Below, in pieces: positions 43,388-52,138 of a DNA stretch of 64,000 nt. Position 1 is the first letter of the stretch. Each line of letters starts with the position of its first letter. The DNA lies in the NCBI GenBank assembly GCA_028285495.1, contig JANQPB010000044.1, forward strand, positions 62,001 to 126,000, written 5' to 3'. This DNA comes from Acidimicrobiales bacterium (lineage in GTDB: Bacteria; Actinomycetota; Acidimicrobiia; Acidimicrobiales; SZUA-35). Position numbers and translations under genes: made by a program. Under the pieces are notes generated by a model. That model had not been told where the DNA came from. It made no database searches and saw nothing but the letters and a program-made list of their open reading frames with translations.

Positions 43388-44800
43388 ATGGGAGCCCCGA
43401 GCCGTGCCACCGCCATCGCCGAGATCGAGCGCTACTTCGACGACGGCACCTACCGGGACGAGCTCGCCCGCCGGGTCGCCATCCGTTCGACCGCCCAGGA
43501 GCCCGATCTCCGGGACCAGCTCGACGCCTACCTGGTCGACGAGATCGGCCCGGCGCTCGACGCCATCGGCTACGACTGGTCGGTCCACCCGAACCCATCC
43601 CCTGGCGGCGGGCCGTTCCTCGTCGCCCGCCGCCACGAGGACGACGCCGCCCCAACCGTCTTGACCTACGGCCACGGTGACGTGGTCCGCGGCCTCGAGG
43701 GTCGGTGGAGCGACGATCGCGACCCGTGGACGCTGACCATCGAGGGTGAGCGCTGGTACGGCCGGGGCACGGCCGACAACAAGGGCCAGCACACGATCAA
43801 CCTGGCCGCACTGGCCGCCGTGCTCCGGGTCCGGGGCCGGCTCGGCTTCAACTCGACCATCCTCCTGGAGACCTCCGAGGAGATCGGCTCGCCCGGGCTC
43901 GAAGCCTTCGTGGCCGCCAACCGGGAGCTCCTGGCCGCCGACGTGTTGATCGGCTCGGACGGGCCCAGACTGCGACCCGAGAGCCCGACGATGTTCATGG
44001 GCACCCGCGGCGCGCTCAACTTCGTGCTGTCCCTCGACCTGCGGGACGGTGGCCACCACTCGGGCAACTGGGGTGGGCTGATCGCCAACCCGGGGATCCG
44101 GCTGGCCAACGCCCTGGCCAGCCTGGTCGGGCCGAGCGGCGAGATCCTCGTGCCCGAGCTGCGACCGGAGGCCATTCCCGACTCGGTTCGCGACGTGCTG
44201 GCCGGGCTCGAGGTCGACGGCGGGTCCGACGGCCCCGAGGTCGACCCGGACTGGGGGCAGCCGGGCCTGAGCCCGGCCGAGCGGGTGTTCGCCTGGAACG
44301 CCTTCGAGGTGCTGGCCTTCGAGACCGGCAACCCGGCCAAGGTGGTCAATGCCATCCCGCCACGGGCGACGGCCTGGTGCCAGCTCCGGTTCACCGTCGA
44401 CCGGGACCCCGAGACGTTCCTGCCCGCGATCCGCCGTCATCTCGACGGGCACGGGTTCGACGACGTCGCCGTCGAGCAACAACCGGGCACCACCACGATG
44501 GCCGCCACCCGGCTCCTCCCCGACCACCCGTGGGCGGTGTGGGCCCGCAGCTCCCTCGAGACGACGATCGACGGGCCGCTCACCGTGCTGCCGAACCTCG
44601 GTGGCTCGCTGCCGAACGACGTGTTCGCCGACGTCCTCGGCCTGCCGACGATCTGGGTGCCGCATTCCTATGCATCGTGCTCGCAGCACGCACCGGACGA
44701 GCACGTGCTGGCCCCGATCATGCGAGAGGGCCTGCGGATGATGACCGGCGTGTTCTGGGACCTGGGCGACGACTCGGTGCCGACGCCACCGGCGGGCTGA
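43388..44800 (+). CDS. M20-family metallopeptidase
   Basis: The 470-residue protein belongs to the M20 dipeptidase/deacetylase clan. The zinc ligands are seen in TYGHGDVV (His, with Asp two on), GRGTADNKGQ (bridging Asp), LLETSEEIGSPG (catalytic Glu pair) and the late HAPDEH. A dimerisation domain interrupts the catalytic one from about 220 to 340. The family takes dipeptides, N-acyl amino acids or beta-alanyl compounds; this large form fits a dipeptidase-like role. The ATG is 180 bases past the divergent membrane protein start. Confidence 0.9.
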   Translation: MGAPSRATAIAEIERYFDDGTYRDELARRVAIRSTAQEPDLRDQLDAYLVDEIGPALDAIGYDWSVHPNPSPGGGPFLVARRHEDDAAPTVLTYGHGDVVRGLEGRWSDDRDPWTLTIEGERWYGRGTADNKGQHTINLAALAAVLRVRGRLGFNSTILLETSEEIGSPGLEAFVAANRELLAADVLIGSDGPRLRPESPTMFMGTRGALNFVLSLDLRDGGHHSGNWGGLIANPGIRLANALASLVGPSGEILVPELRPEAIPDSVRDVLAGLEVDGGSDGPEVDPDWGQPGLSPAERVFAWNAFEVLAFETGNPAKVVNAIPPRATAWCQLRFTVDRDPETFLPAIRRHLDGHGFDDVAVEQQPGTTTMAATRLLPDHPWAVWARSSLETTIDGPLTVLPNLGGSLPNDVFADVLGLPTIWVPHSYASCSQHAPDEHVLAPIMREGLRMMTGVFWDLGDDSVPTPPAG

Positions 44801-44927
44801 TCCCGGCCACCGGCCCCGCCGCTCGACGAGGCCGGTCAACGACGGCCGCTCGTCCTCGGCCGCTCGGCCGAGCCGGATCGAGGCCGGCTCGACCTCGAGG
44901 GCGCCGACCGTCGACGCCCGGGGTGTT

Positions 44928-44978
44928 GCGATATATCGCGATACGCTCTATCGTGACCGATAACGACATATCGAGATA
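44928..44978 (+). promoter_or_regulatory. Array of TATC-GATA inverted repeats before padR
   Basis: Three inverted repeats with TATC/GATA arms occur at 44934-44943 (spacer 2), 44949-44962 (TATCG-TGAC-CGATA) and 44969-44978 (spacer 2). A perfect 12-bp palindrome GCGATATATCGC overlaps the first. The AT-rich block lies 54-104 bases before the PadR start and is probably its operator and promoter. Confidence 0.6.
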
Positions 44979-45031
44979 CATCCCCGACGGGGCGCGGCAT
45001 GCGCCCCGGGGAGCGACGAAGGGAGTCCAGC

Positions 45032-45832
45032 ATGACCACGCCGGACCAGACGACGGATCGGCGGATCGACCAGCCGATCGACCACGAGCACGACGACCGG
45101 AATGACACCGAGAATCGACCGGGCCGCCGCGGGCGGCGCCGGGGACGGACCCGAGGAAGGGGACCACACATATACGGACACGAACGAGGACGAGGACAGC
45201 GCACGAGCGGAGGGCCCGGTCGAGGGCGCGGCCGCGGCCGCGGGCCGGGCGGTCGACGAGGACGGGGTCACGGCCCCGGACCGGGCGGGCCGCCCCACCG
45301 AGCCCGCCGGGGCGCCATCGCCCAGGCGATCCTGCTCCTGCTCGACGAGCGACCGATGCACGGCTACGAGATCATCGAGCAGCTGGAGGACCGCAGCGGC
45401 GGCGCCTGGCGCCCCAGCCCCGGCTCGATCTACCCGGCCCTGCGCCGGATGGAGGCCCGTGGCCTCGTCACCGGCGACGACGACGAGCAGGGCAAGCGCA
45501 TCTACGCCATCACCGAGGAGGGCCATGGGCGCGTCGCCGAGCGCGACCCGGACGCTCCCGCGCCGTGGGACCACTTCGCCGAGGACGGCCCGTCGCTGCG
45601 CCCGCTCGGCATGGAGATCCTGTCGCAGGTCCGTCAGGTCGGCCGCTTCGGCACCGCCGATCAGCGCCTCCGAGCCGCCGACATCCTGGAACGGGCCAAG
45701 GCCGACCTGTACCGGGTGATGGCCGAGCCGACCGGCGACACGGCGGACAGCGATGGGACCGACGGCACCGACGGCACCGACGGCACCGGCGACGACTCGC
45801 CGGCCGGCGACACCGGGGCCGACGCCGGCTAG
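45032..45832 (+). CDS. PadR-family regulator with Arg/Gly-rich N-terminal tail
   Basis: The 266-residue product has a normal PadR winged helix at about 93-165 (AILLLLDERPMHGYEIIEQLEDRSGG, then PSPGSIYPALRRMEARGLV) and a helical dimer region. Unusually, residues 30-90 are almost only Arg, Gly and Pro in RG/RGRG repeats, and the C-terminus is Asp/Gly/Thr-rich with a DGT repeat. The basic tail could add non-specific nucleic-acid binding. The ATG follows GGGAG. The palindromic array just upstream suggests autoregulation. No divergent transporter, the usual PadR target, is present. Confidence 0.85.
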   Translation: MTTPDQTTDRRIDQPIDHEHDDRNDTENRPGRRGRRRGRTRGRGPHIYGHERGRGQRTSGGPGRGRGRGRGPGGRRGRGHGPGPGGPPHRARRGAIAQAILLLLDERPMHGYEIIEQLEDRSGGAWRPSPGSIYPALRRMEARGLVTGDDDEQGKRIYAITEEGHGRVAERDPDAPAPWDHFAEDGPSLRPLGMEILSQVRQVGRFGTADQRLRAADILERAKADLYRVMAEPTGDTADSDGTDGTDGTDGTGDDSPAGDTGADAG

Positions 45833-46077
45833 CGCCGCGGCCGGCGACGACCCGTTGCCGTCGGGCGACGGTCGTCGCCGTCGGGTCGCTCCCCCGCCAA
45901 CCGCACGACGTCACCGTCCTGGCCGAGGCCGGGACGACCGTCGTCGAGGCCGCCGGCCAGGCCGAGCAGGATCAGGTCGTCCGGGGCGATCCTCGCCCTG
46001 GCGATCCGGTTGCCCGGACGGAGAAGCCGAGACCGTCGTGCCAGCCCCACCAGGCCTCGACCGCGCCGGGGCCGGGC
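45833..46077. other. Intergenic DNA with no secure gene
   Basis: These 245 bases lie between the convergent padR and hspR genes. On the minus strand a frame in register with hspR continues beyond its stop (45829-46050, GTG start) with genome-like codons, but it lacks homology, a ribosome site and a sensible start. It may be a decayed gene end. Confidence 0.35.
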
Positions 46078-46464
46078 TCAGCGGCGGGGGCGGCGGTAGA
46101 CCGTGAGGCTCTGGTTGACGGGGATGATCTCGGCCCGGTGCTGGCGCTCGACCTCGGCCACGGCCGCCTTGCCCTCGGCCTTCACCCGCTCGACCTCGGC
46201 CCGCAGGTCGGCCAGCTCGGCCTCGAGCTCCAACACCCGCTTGACCCCGGCCAGGTTCAGGCCGTCGTCGGTCAGTTCCTGGATGCGCTGGAGGTGGGCG
46301 ATGTCGTCATCGCTGTAGCGACGCGAGCCGCCGTCGGTCCTGGCCGGACTGACCAGACCCTTGCGCTCGTAGATCCGCAGGGTCTGCGGATGGACCCCGG
46401 CCAGCTCGGCGGCCACCGAGATCACGTAGACGGCTCGGGACAGATCCCTCGGGGAGTTGCTCAC
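46078..46464 (-). CDS. hspR: Heat-shock repressor HspR (MerR family)
   Basis: HspR binds HAIR repeats and represses dnaK and clpB operons, with DnaK as co-repressor. The 128-residue product has the MerR-type motif VYVISVAAELAGVHPQTLRIYERKGLV and SRRYSDDDIAHLQRIQEL, followed by a coiled coil and a basic end. Translation starts at GTG behind AGGAGG. It is the last gene of dnaK-grpE-dnaJ-hspR, the standard actinobacterial arrangement. HAIR-like sites upstream of dnaK and clpB fit its known targets. Confidence 0.93.
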   Translation of the reverse strand: MSNSPRDLSRAVYVISVAAELAGVHPQTLRIYERKGLVSPARTDGGSRRYSDDDIAHLQRIQELTDDGLNLAGVKRVLELEAELADLRAEVERVKAEGKAAVAEVERQHRAEIIPVNQSLTVYRRPRR

Positions 46465-46548
46465 GATGGTCGCCTCCTTCCCGGTCGTGGTTGCTGGTCG
46501 GTGGTGTCGGGGACGGTCGGACCGCGGTCACGATCGAGGTTGTCACGC

Positions 46549-47673
46549 TCAACCGGCGGTCGACAAGTGGTCTCGCGGCGAGCCGTCGGTCGCCGCGGCA
46601 AGGGCCTCGACGGCGCTTCGCTGCTCGGGCGTGAGCTCGCTCGGGACGTCGATGGTGACGGTGACCAGGAGATCACCGGTCTTGCTGTTGGTGGTCACGC
46701 CCTTGCCCCTGACCCGGAACGTCTTCCCGGTCGGGGTGGCGGCCGGGATCTTCAGGGTCACGGTCGACCCGTCGAGGGTCGGGACCTTCACGTTGGCCCC
46801 GAGCGCGGCCTCGGCGAAGGTGATGGGCACGTCGATGGTGAGGTTGGCCCCGGAGCGGCCGAACACCCGATGGTGGGCCACCCGGACGATCACGTAGAGG
46901 TCGCCGGCCGGGCCGCCGTTGCGGCCCGGCGTGCCCCGCCCCTTGAGCCGGATGCGCTGGCCGTCCTTGACCCCGGCGGGGATGCGGACCTTGACCTGGC
47001 GGGGCTTGCGCTCGATCCCGCTGCCCCGGCACGTCGTGCACGGGTCGGTGACGATCCGGCCCCGCCCCGAGCACTGCGGGCACGGCTGGCTCAGCGAGAA
47101 GAAGCCCTGGTCGTCGTCGAGCACCCCCCGACCCTGGCAGCGGGGACACATCTCCGGCGTCGACCCCGGCGCCGCCCCGGACCCGCTGCAGGTCCCGCAG
47201 GCGGCGTCGGACGTGAGGTGGACCGACGTCGTGACGCCCTTGACCGCCTCGTCGAAGCTGAGCGTCAGCTCGGCCTCGAGGTCGTCGCCCTTGCGGGGAC
47301 CGGTGCCGGAACGGGTCCCACGCCGGTTCCCGCCGAACAGGTCGCCGAGGATGTCGGAGAGATTGCCGCTGTCGAAGCCGAACCCGCCCCCGCCACCCCC
47401 GGTGCCGTAGGGCGTGCCGCCGCCGAAGCCACCGCTGGCCCCGTACCTGCGGATCTCGTCGTACTCCTTGCGCTGCTCGGGATCGCTGAGGACGTCGTAG
47501 GCCTCCGAGATCTCCTTGAAACGCTCCTCGGCCGTCCGGTCGTTCGGGTTGGCGTCGGGGTGGTACTTCCGGGCCAGCTTCCGGTAGGCCTTGGTCAGGT
47601 CCTTGTCGCTGACGTCGTCGGCGACGCCGAGCGTCTTGTAGAAGTCCTTCTCCAGCCAGTCGTGTTGTGGCAC
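46549..47673 (-). CDS. dnaJ: Chaperone DnaJ
   Basis: This 374-residue type-I Hsp40 delivers substrates to DnaK and stimulates its ATPase. The J domain has HPD at 37-39 in KYHPDANP. A Gly/Phe-rich linker (about 78-115) follows, then four zinc-binding repeats (CGTCSGSG, CPRCQGRG, CPQCSGRG, CTTCRGSG) and two C-terminal substrate domains. It corresponds to the actinobacterial DnaJ1 found in the dnaK operon. It starts 33 bases after grpE behind GAAAGG. Confidence 0.96.
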   Translation of the reverse strand: MPQHDWLEKDFYKTLGVADDVSDKDLTKAYRKLARKYHPDANPNDRTAEERFKEISEAYDVLSDPEQRKEYDEIRRYGASGGFGGGTPYGTGGGGGGFGFDSGNLSDILGDLFGGNRRGTRSGTGPRKGDDLEAELTLSFDEAVKGVTTSVHLTSDAACGTCSGSGAAPGSTPEMCPRCQGRGVLDDDQGFFSLSQPCPQCSGRGRIVTDPCTTCRGSGIERKPRQVKVRIPAGVKDGQRIRLKGRGTPGRNGGPAGDLYVIVRVAHHRVFGRSGANLTIDVPITFAEAALGANVKVPTLDGSTVTLKIPAATPTGKTFRVRGKGVTTNSKTGDLLVTVTIDVPSELTPEQRSAVEALAAATDGSPRDHLSTAG

Positions 47674-47706
47674 GGGAAACCTTTCGGGGTGGTTCAGCCG
47701 CGAGTG

Positions 47707-48405
47707 TCAGCCGCGGGTCTTCACCATGGCCGGGCGGAGGACCCGGCCCTTCCACACGTAGCCGGCCCGCATGACCTCGCTGACCACGGGACCATCGGCC
47801 TCGTCGTCGGCCTCGTGCATCACGGCCTCGTGCAGGTTCGGGTCGAACGGGTCGTCGGCCGGGTCGATCCGCTCGAGGCCCTGCTTGCCGAGCGCGTCGA
47901 GGAACGAGCTGCGCATCGGTGCGACGTCCTCGGTGCCGGCGGCGATGGCGCCATCGAAGGCATCGAGCACCGGCAGCAGCTCGCCGATCAGCGAGTCGTT
48001 GGCCCGCTCACGGGCCTCGTTCTCCCGCTTGATGACCTGCTTCTTGTAGTTCTCGAACTCGGCCTGGAGCCGGCGGGAGGCGTCGAGGTACTGGTCGCGC
48101 TCGGCGCTGACCCGCTCGAGGTCGGCCACCAGGTCCTCGACCGAGAAGCTCTCACCCTCGGACGTGCCACCATCGCCGGCCGGGTCGGCCGACGTCGAGT
48201 CCTCGTCGGCGGCGGCGTCGGCGGGGGGAGCGGGCTCGGGGCCGGGACCGCCCGCCTCGGCGGCGTCGGCCGCCTCGGCGATGGCTCCGTCGGCGGCCTC
48301 GGCGGCCGAGAGGTCGACCGGATTCCCGGCGTTCCCCTCGGCGGCACCGTCGACCACCGTCTTGGCCCAGCCCTCACCGCCGGTGTCGGTGGAGCCGGCG
48401 GTCAC
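47707..48405 (-). CDS. grpE: Nucleotide exchange factor GrpE
   Basis: GrpE releases ADP from DnaK. The 232-residue protein has a long acidic, Ala-rich N-terminus (1-75, probably disordered), the dimer coiled coil around DASRRLQAEFENYKKQVIKR, and the beta domain with HEAVMHEADDEADGPVVSEVMRAGYVWKGRVLRPAMVKT. The GTG start overlaps the dnaK stop in GTGA. The extended acidic tail is longer than in E. coli. Confidence 0.95.
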   Translation of the reverse strand: MTAGSTDTGGEGWAKTVVDGAAEGNAGNPVDLSAAEAADGAIAEAADAAEAGGPGPEPAPPADAAADEDSTSADPAGDGGTSEGESFSVEDLVADLERVSAERDQYLDASRRLQAEFENYKKQVIKRENEARERANDSLIGELLPVLDAFDGAIAAGTEDVAPMRSSFLDALGKQGLERIDPADDPFDPNLHEAVMHEADDEADGPVVSEVMRAGYVWKGRVLRPAMVKTRG

Positions 48406-50246
48406 TTGTCCTCGCCCTCGTCATCCTCGACGATCTCGGCGTCGACGACCTCGTCGTCGTCGGGGGCCTCGCTCGACCCGCCGGCGGCACCGGTGGGATC
48501 GCCGCCGGCCGACGCCTGCTCGTAGAGCTTCGTCGACACCGTCTGGCTGGCCTGCATCAGCTTCTCGGTCGAGTCCTTGATGGCCTCGATGTCCTCGCCG
48601 TCCAGGGCCGTCCTGGCCTCGATCAGGGCCTCCTCGACGGCCTTCTTCTCGTCGTCGGGGATCTTGTCGCCCTGCTCGTTGATCAGCTTCTCGGTCGAGT
48701 AGATCAGCGAGTCGGCCGAGTTGCGGACGTCGGCCTCCTCCTTGCGCTTCCGGTCCTCCTCGGCGTGGGCCTCGGCGTCCTTGACCATCTTGTCGATGTC
48801 GTCGTCCGACAGCGTCGACTGGCCGGTGATCGTGATCGACTGCTCCTTGTCGGTGCCCCGATCCTTGGCCGAGACGTGCACGATGCCGTTGGCGTCGATG
48901 TCGAACGTGACCTCGATCTGGGGGATGCCACGGGGGGCCGGGGGGAGGTCGACGAGGTGGAACTTGCCGAGCGTCTTGTTGTAGTCGGCCATCTCCCGCT
49001 CGCCCTGCAGGACGTGGATCTCGACCTGGGGCTGGTTGTCCTCGGCGGTGGAGAACGTCTCGGTCCGCCTGGTCGGGATCGTGGTGTTGCGCTCGATCAG
49101 CTTGTGCATGACCCGGCCCTTCGTCTCGATGCCGAGCGAGAGCGGGGTCACGTCGAGCAGGAGGACGTCGGTGACGTCGCCCTTGAGCACGCCGGCCTGG
49201 ATGGCGGCGCCGACGGCGACCACCTCGTCGGGGTTGACCGACTTGTTGGCCTCCTTGCCGGTCATCGACTCGACCAGCTCGACGACGGCCGGCATCCTGG
49301 TCGACCCGCCGACCAGCACGATGTGGTCGATCTCGTCCTGCTTCATGCTGGCGTCGGACAGGGCGGTCTCGACCGGGCTCTTGACCCGGGCCAGCAGGTC
49401 GGACGTCATGTCCTGGAACTTGGCCCGGGTGAGGGTCAGCTCGAGGTGGAGGGGGCCGGCGTCGGTCGCGGTCACGAACGGCAGGTTGATGTCGGTCGAG
49501 GTGACCTGCGACAGCTCGATCTTGGCCTTCTCGGCCGCCTCCTTGAGCCGCTGGGCCGCCATCTTGTCGGCCGCCAGGTCGACGCCGTTGGCGTTCTTGA
49601 ACTCGGTGACCATCCAGTCGATGATCGCCTGGTCCCAGTCGTCGCCGCCGAGCTCGGTGTCACCCGAGGTGCTCTTCACCTCGAACACGCCGTCGCCGAT
49701 CTCGAGGATCGACACGTCGAAGGTGCCGCCGCCGAGGTCGAAGACCAGGACGGTCTGGTCGGCGCCGTCCTTGTCGAGCCCGTAGGCCAGGGCGGCCGCG
49801 GTCGGCTCGTTGATGATCCGCAGCACCTCGAGCCCGGCGATCGTGCCCGCCTCCTTGGTCGCGGTGCGCTGGGCGTCATCGAAGTGGGCGGGGACGGTGA
49901 TCACGGCCTGGGTGACCGTGTCGCCGAGGTAGGCCTCGGCGTCTCGCTTGAGCTTCATCAGCGTGCGGGCCGAGATCTCCTGGGCCGTGTAGTTCTTGCC
50001 GTCGATCTCGGTGTTCCACTTGGTGCCCATGTGGCGCTTGACCGAGCGGATCGTGCGGTCGGGGTTGGTGATGGCCTGACGCTTGGCCACCTCGCCGACC
50101 ATCACCTCGCCGTCCTTGCCGAACGCCACCACCGACGGGGTGGTCCTGGCGCCCTCGGCGTTCGGGATGACGAGGGGATCGCCGGCCTCCAGCACGGCGA
50201 CCACCGAGTTCGTGGTTCCGAGGTCGATACCAACGGCCTTTGCCAT
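48402..50246 (-). CDS. dnaK: Molecular chaperone DnaK (Hsp70)
   Basis: The 614-residue Hsp70 has the ATPase start GIDLGTTNSVVAV, the phosphate loop VFDLGGGTFDVSIL, the NEPTAAALAYG motif, the VLLLDVTPLSLGIETKG linker to the substrate domain and an acidic, Gly-rich C-terminal tail ending in EGEDK. Length and order are typical of actinobacteria. It heads the dnaK-grpE-dnaJ-hspR operon. The promoter just upstream carries a HAIR-like element, so HspR feedback is expected. Confidence 0.97.
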   Translation of the reverse strand: MAKAVGIDLGTTNSVVAVLEAGDPLVIPNAEGARTTPSVVAFGKDGEVMVGEVAKRQAITNPDRTIRSVKRHMGTKWNTEIDGKNYTAQEISARTLMKLKRDAEAYLGDTVTQAVITVPAHFDDAQRTATKEAGTIAGLEVLRIINEPTAAALAYGLDKDGADQTVLVFDLGGGTFDVSILEIGDGVFEVKSTSGDTELGGDDWDQAIIDWMVTEFKNANGVDLAADKMAAQRLKEAAEKAKIELSQVTSTDINLPFVTATDAGPLHLELTLTRAKFQDMTSDLLARVKSPVETALSDASMKQDEIDHIVLVGGSTRMPAVVELVESMTGKEANKSVNPDEVVAVGAAIQAGVLKGDVTDVLLLDVTPLSLGIETKGRVMHKLIERNTTIPTRRTETFSTAEDNQPQVEIHVLQGEREMADYNKTLGKFHLVDLPPAPRGIPQIEVTFDIDANGIVHVSAKDRGTDKEQSITITGQSTLSDDDIDKMVKDAEAHAEEDRKRKEEADVRNSADSLIYSTEKLINEQGDKIPDDEKKAVEEALIEARTALDGEDIEAIKDSTEKLMQASQTVSTKLYEQASAGGDPTGAAGGSSEAPDDDEVVDAEIVEDDEGEDK

Positions 50247-50351
50247 GTTCTCTTCTGCTCCTGGATGTGGTCGGCGACGGTCGCCGATCGGGGGGATTCG
50301 GGGCCAACGATCACGGTCGGCTGCTCCACAGCCTCGTGTTTAGCGGCTTTC

Positions 50352-50382
50352 ACTCTATCAACTTGAGTGTGGTATTGACAAC
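50352..50382 (-). promoter_or_regulatory. dnaK promoter with overlapping HAIR-like site
   Basis: On the minus strand TTGTCA (-35, plus 50376-50381) and TAGAGT (-10, plus 50352-50357) are 18 bases apart. A HAIR-like element at 50362-50382 has one perfect half-site (ACTCAAG) and a weak second half. It sits in the spacer and over the -35, where HspR would block RNA polymerase. The leader is about 100 bases. Confidence 0.65.
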
Positions 50383-50485
50383 TTTTGTGTGTTGCCGGTC
50401 ACCATCCTATCGGGCCCGTCGCCGCACTGCTGAACCGGACGGGTGGACCGAGTAGGGTGGACGCCCGATCGGAGGGTCCCGACAG

Positions 50486-51847
50486 ATGACGGTTGAGCAC
50501 GCGGAACGCAGTGTCGGCGGCGGCTACTGGCCATCGGGCTGGCCGATCGAGTGCGGGGGCAACCATCGCCCGAAGACCGCGCTCGGGCGTGGACCCGACC
50601 TGCGCCCGACCGATCGACTGGTGGCCACCACCCGCCACACCGGCCGCTGGCCCGTGATGTTCGTCCGCCGGGACCCGGGCGAGCTGTACCTGCACGGCAA
50701 CAGCCTCGGCGACGGGCCGGCCGCCGCGGCGTGGGTCGAGCGGGTCGACCCGTCGACGCTCGCCACGGTCGACCGGTCGGGCGACCTGCCGACCGGCGAC
50801 CACGAGTGGTGCGGTTCGATCGCCGTGCACGCCAACGGCGACCTCTACATGGTGAGCGGCTCCCACCTGCATCGGTTGGACCCGGGCTGTGCCGTCGTGC
50901 GCAGCCGGGCGCTGCCCGTCGACCAGGCCCACAACGGCCTGCTGATCCTCGGCGACGGCTCGATCGTCACGAAGGACCTCCGGCTCCGATCCGAGCCGTC
51001 GACCGTGACCGTGCTCGATCCCGATCTCGAGGTGCTGACCACGATCGCCCTCCCCGAGCCGTCGATGGGCCGGTTGGCCGCCGTACCGAGCGACCGGGGC
51101 ACCTACCGGTCCGGCGGCGAGGACCTCTACCTCCCCGGCACGACCAGGGTGTTCCGCCTTCGCTGGGACGGCCGGGCGCTCGAGCTCGACGACGGTTGGC
51201 AGCCGACCTACCGCTCGGCCGATCGGGGCGGCCTGGCCTGGGACCCGGCCGTGGTCGACGGCCGCGTCTGGCTGCACGACAACGGCAACACCCCGGGGGT
51301 CGAGCACCGGTTCTCCGCCAGCCCGACGCCACGCGTGACGCCGGGCCCGGTCGGCGATCCGCCACCGCCACCTTGGAGCGAGCCGGTCCGGCTGATCGGG
51401 GTCGCCGTCGACGACCCGGCCGACCAGCTCGTGATCTGCCCGACCGAGCTGCCCGGCGGCTGGGTGATCGCCCCGCCGCTGGCGAGCGGCGGGGTGGCGG
51501 TGACCTGGGACACCGGCAACAGCGGCCTGGCGGCCTTCGACGTCTCCCCCGGGCCCGACGGCGAGGTCCGGGGCGAGATGCTGTGGTTCCAGCCCTTCCG
51601 ATCGTCGATGCAGCCGGTGCTGTACGCCGACACCGGGGAGCTGGTGACCAACGACTTCCGCTACCTGGAGAACGGCACGACCAGCGATGACCTCGTCGTG
51701 CTCGATCTCGCCACCGGACGGATGAAGGCCCGGGTCGCCACGGGTGCGGTCCGCCCGAACGGCATGTTCCTGACCCCGGGCTGGGACCGGGATCTCTACT
51801 ACTGCACGTTCGAGACCGTCGCCCGGGTCCGGGTCGAGTCGCTCTGA
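50486..51847 (+). CDS. Cytoplasmic beta-propeller-like protein of unknown function
   Basis: The 453-residue product has repeated strand-rich units (for example GDLYMVSGSHLHRLDPG, GSIVTKDLRL, EDLYLPGTTRVFRLRWDG, RVWLHDNGN, DDLVVLDLATGRM, RDLYYCTFETVARV) resembling SMP-30/NHL-type propellers. There is no signal peptide. Scattered histidines and cysteines do not match carotenoid oxygenase ligands, so I reject that name. It is divergent from dnaK, sharing a 239-base region. The ligand and reaction are unknown. Confidence 0.65.
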   Translation: MTVEHAERSVGGGYWPSGWPIECGGNHRPKTALGRGPDLRPTDRLVATTRHTGRWPVMFVRRDPGELYLHGNSLGDGPAAAAWVERVDPSTLATVDRSGDLPTGDHEWCGSIAVHANGDLYMVSGSHLHRLDPGCAVVRSRALPVDQAHNGLLILGDGSIVTKDLRLRSEPSTVTVLDPDLEVLTTIALPEPSMGRLAAVPSDRGTYRSGGEDLYLPGTTRVFRLRWDGRALELDDGWQPTYRSADRGGLAWDPAVVDGRVWLHDNGNTPGVEHRFSASPTPRVTPGPVGDPPPPPWSEPVRLIGVAVDDPADQLVICPTELPGGWVIAPPLASGGVAVTWDTGNSGLAAFDVSPGPDGEVRGEMLWFQPFRSSMQPVLYADTGELVTNDFRYLENGTTSDDLVVLDLATGRMKARVATGAVRPNGMFLTPGWDRDLYYCTFETVARVRVESL

Positions 51848-52138
51848 GGCGACCCGCCCGACCGGCTGTGCCCGACGACGCCGGCTCGACGACGTCAGCT
51901 CGACGACAGCGGCCGACCGAGGACGCCGCATGCGGGGCCTGGCCCACGTCGGCCGCCCGGCCGTCGTGCTCGACACCACGGCCCCCTTGCCGATGCGCCT
52001 GCTGTCGACGGCCCGACGCTGCTGGTGTTCGCCTGCGACGACCCGATGGGTTGGCCGGACGTCGGCGAGCGAGCGGCGGAGCCGGTGGTGGCCAGCATCA
52101 CGCCGACCGGGACGATCTCGTTCGACGACCCCAAGGGG
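51848..52138. other. Intergenic region with possible gene remnant
   Basis: About 290 bases lie between convergent genes. In one plus frame a protein-like run (LLVFACDDPMGWPDVGE, then SITPTGTISFDDPKG) is preceded in another frame by LDTTAPLPMRLLS, as if one short gene had suffered a frameshift. I cannot identify a family, and no start signal is visible. Confidence 0.3.

Noticed and set aside
44934..44978. Terminator hairpins after the M20 peptidase gene
   Set aside because: The stems are short, AT-rich and repeated, better explained as protein-binding sites before padR.
45829..46050. A 73-codon gene after hspR
   Set aside because: It is in register with hspR past its stop, has no ribosome site and no recognisable family; noted only as possible decay.
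50486..51847. Carotenoid oxygenase (RPE65 family)
   Set aside because: The size and propeller-like repeats fit, but the four iron-binding histidines in their usual contexts are not visible.
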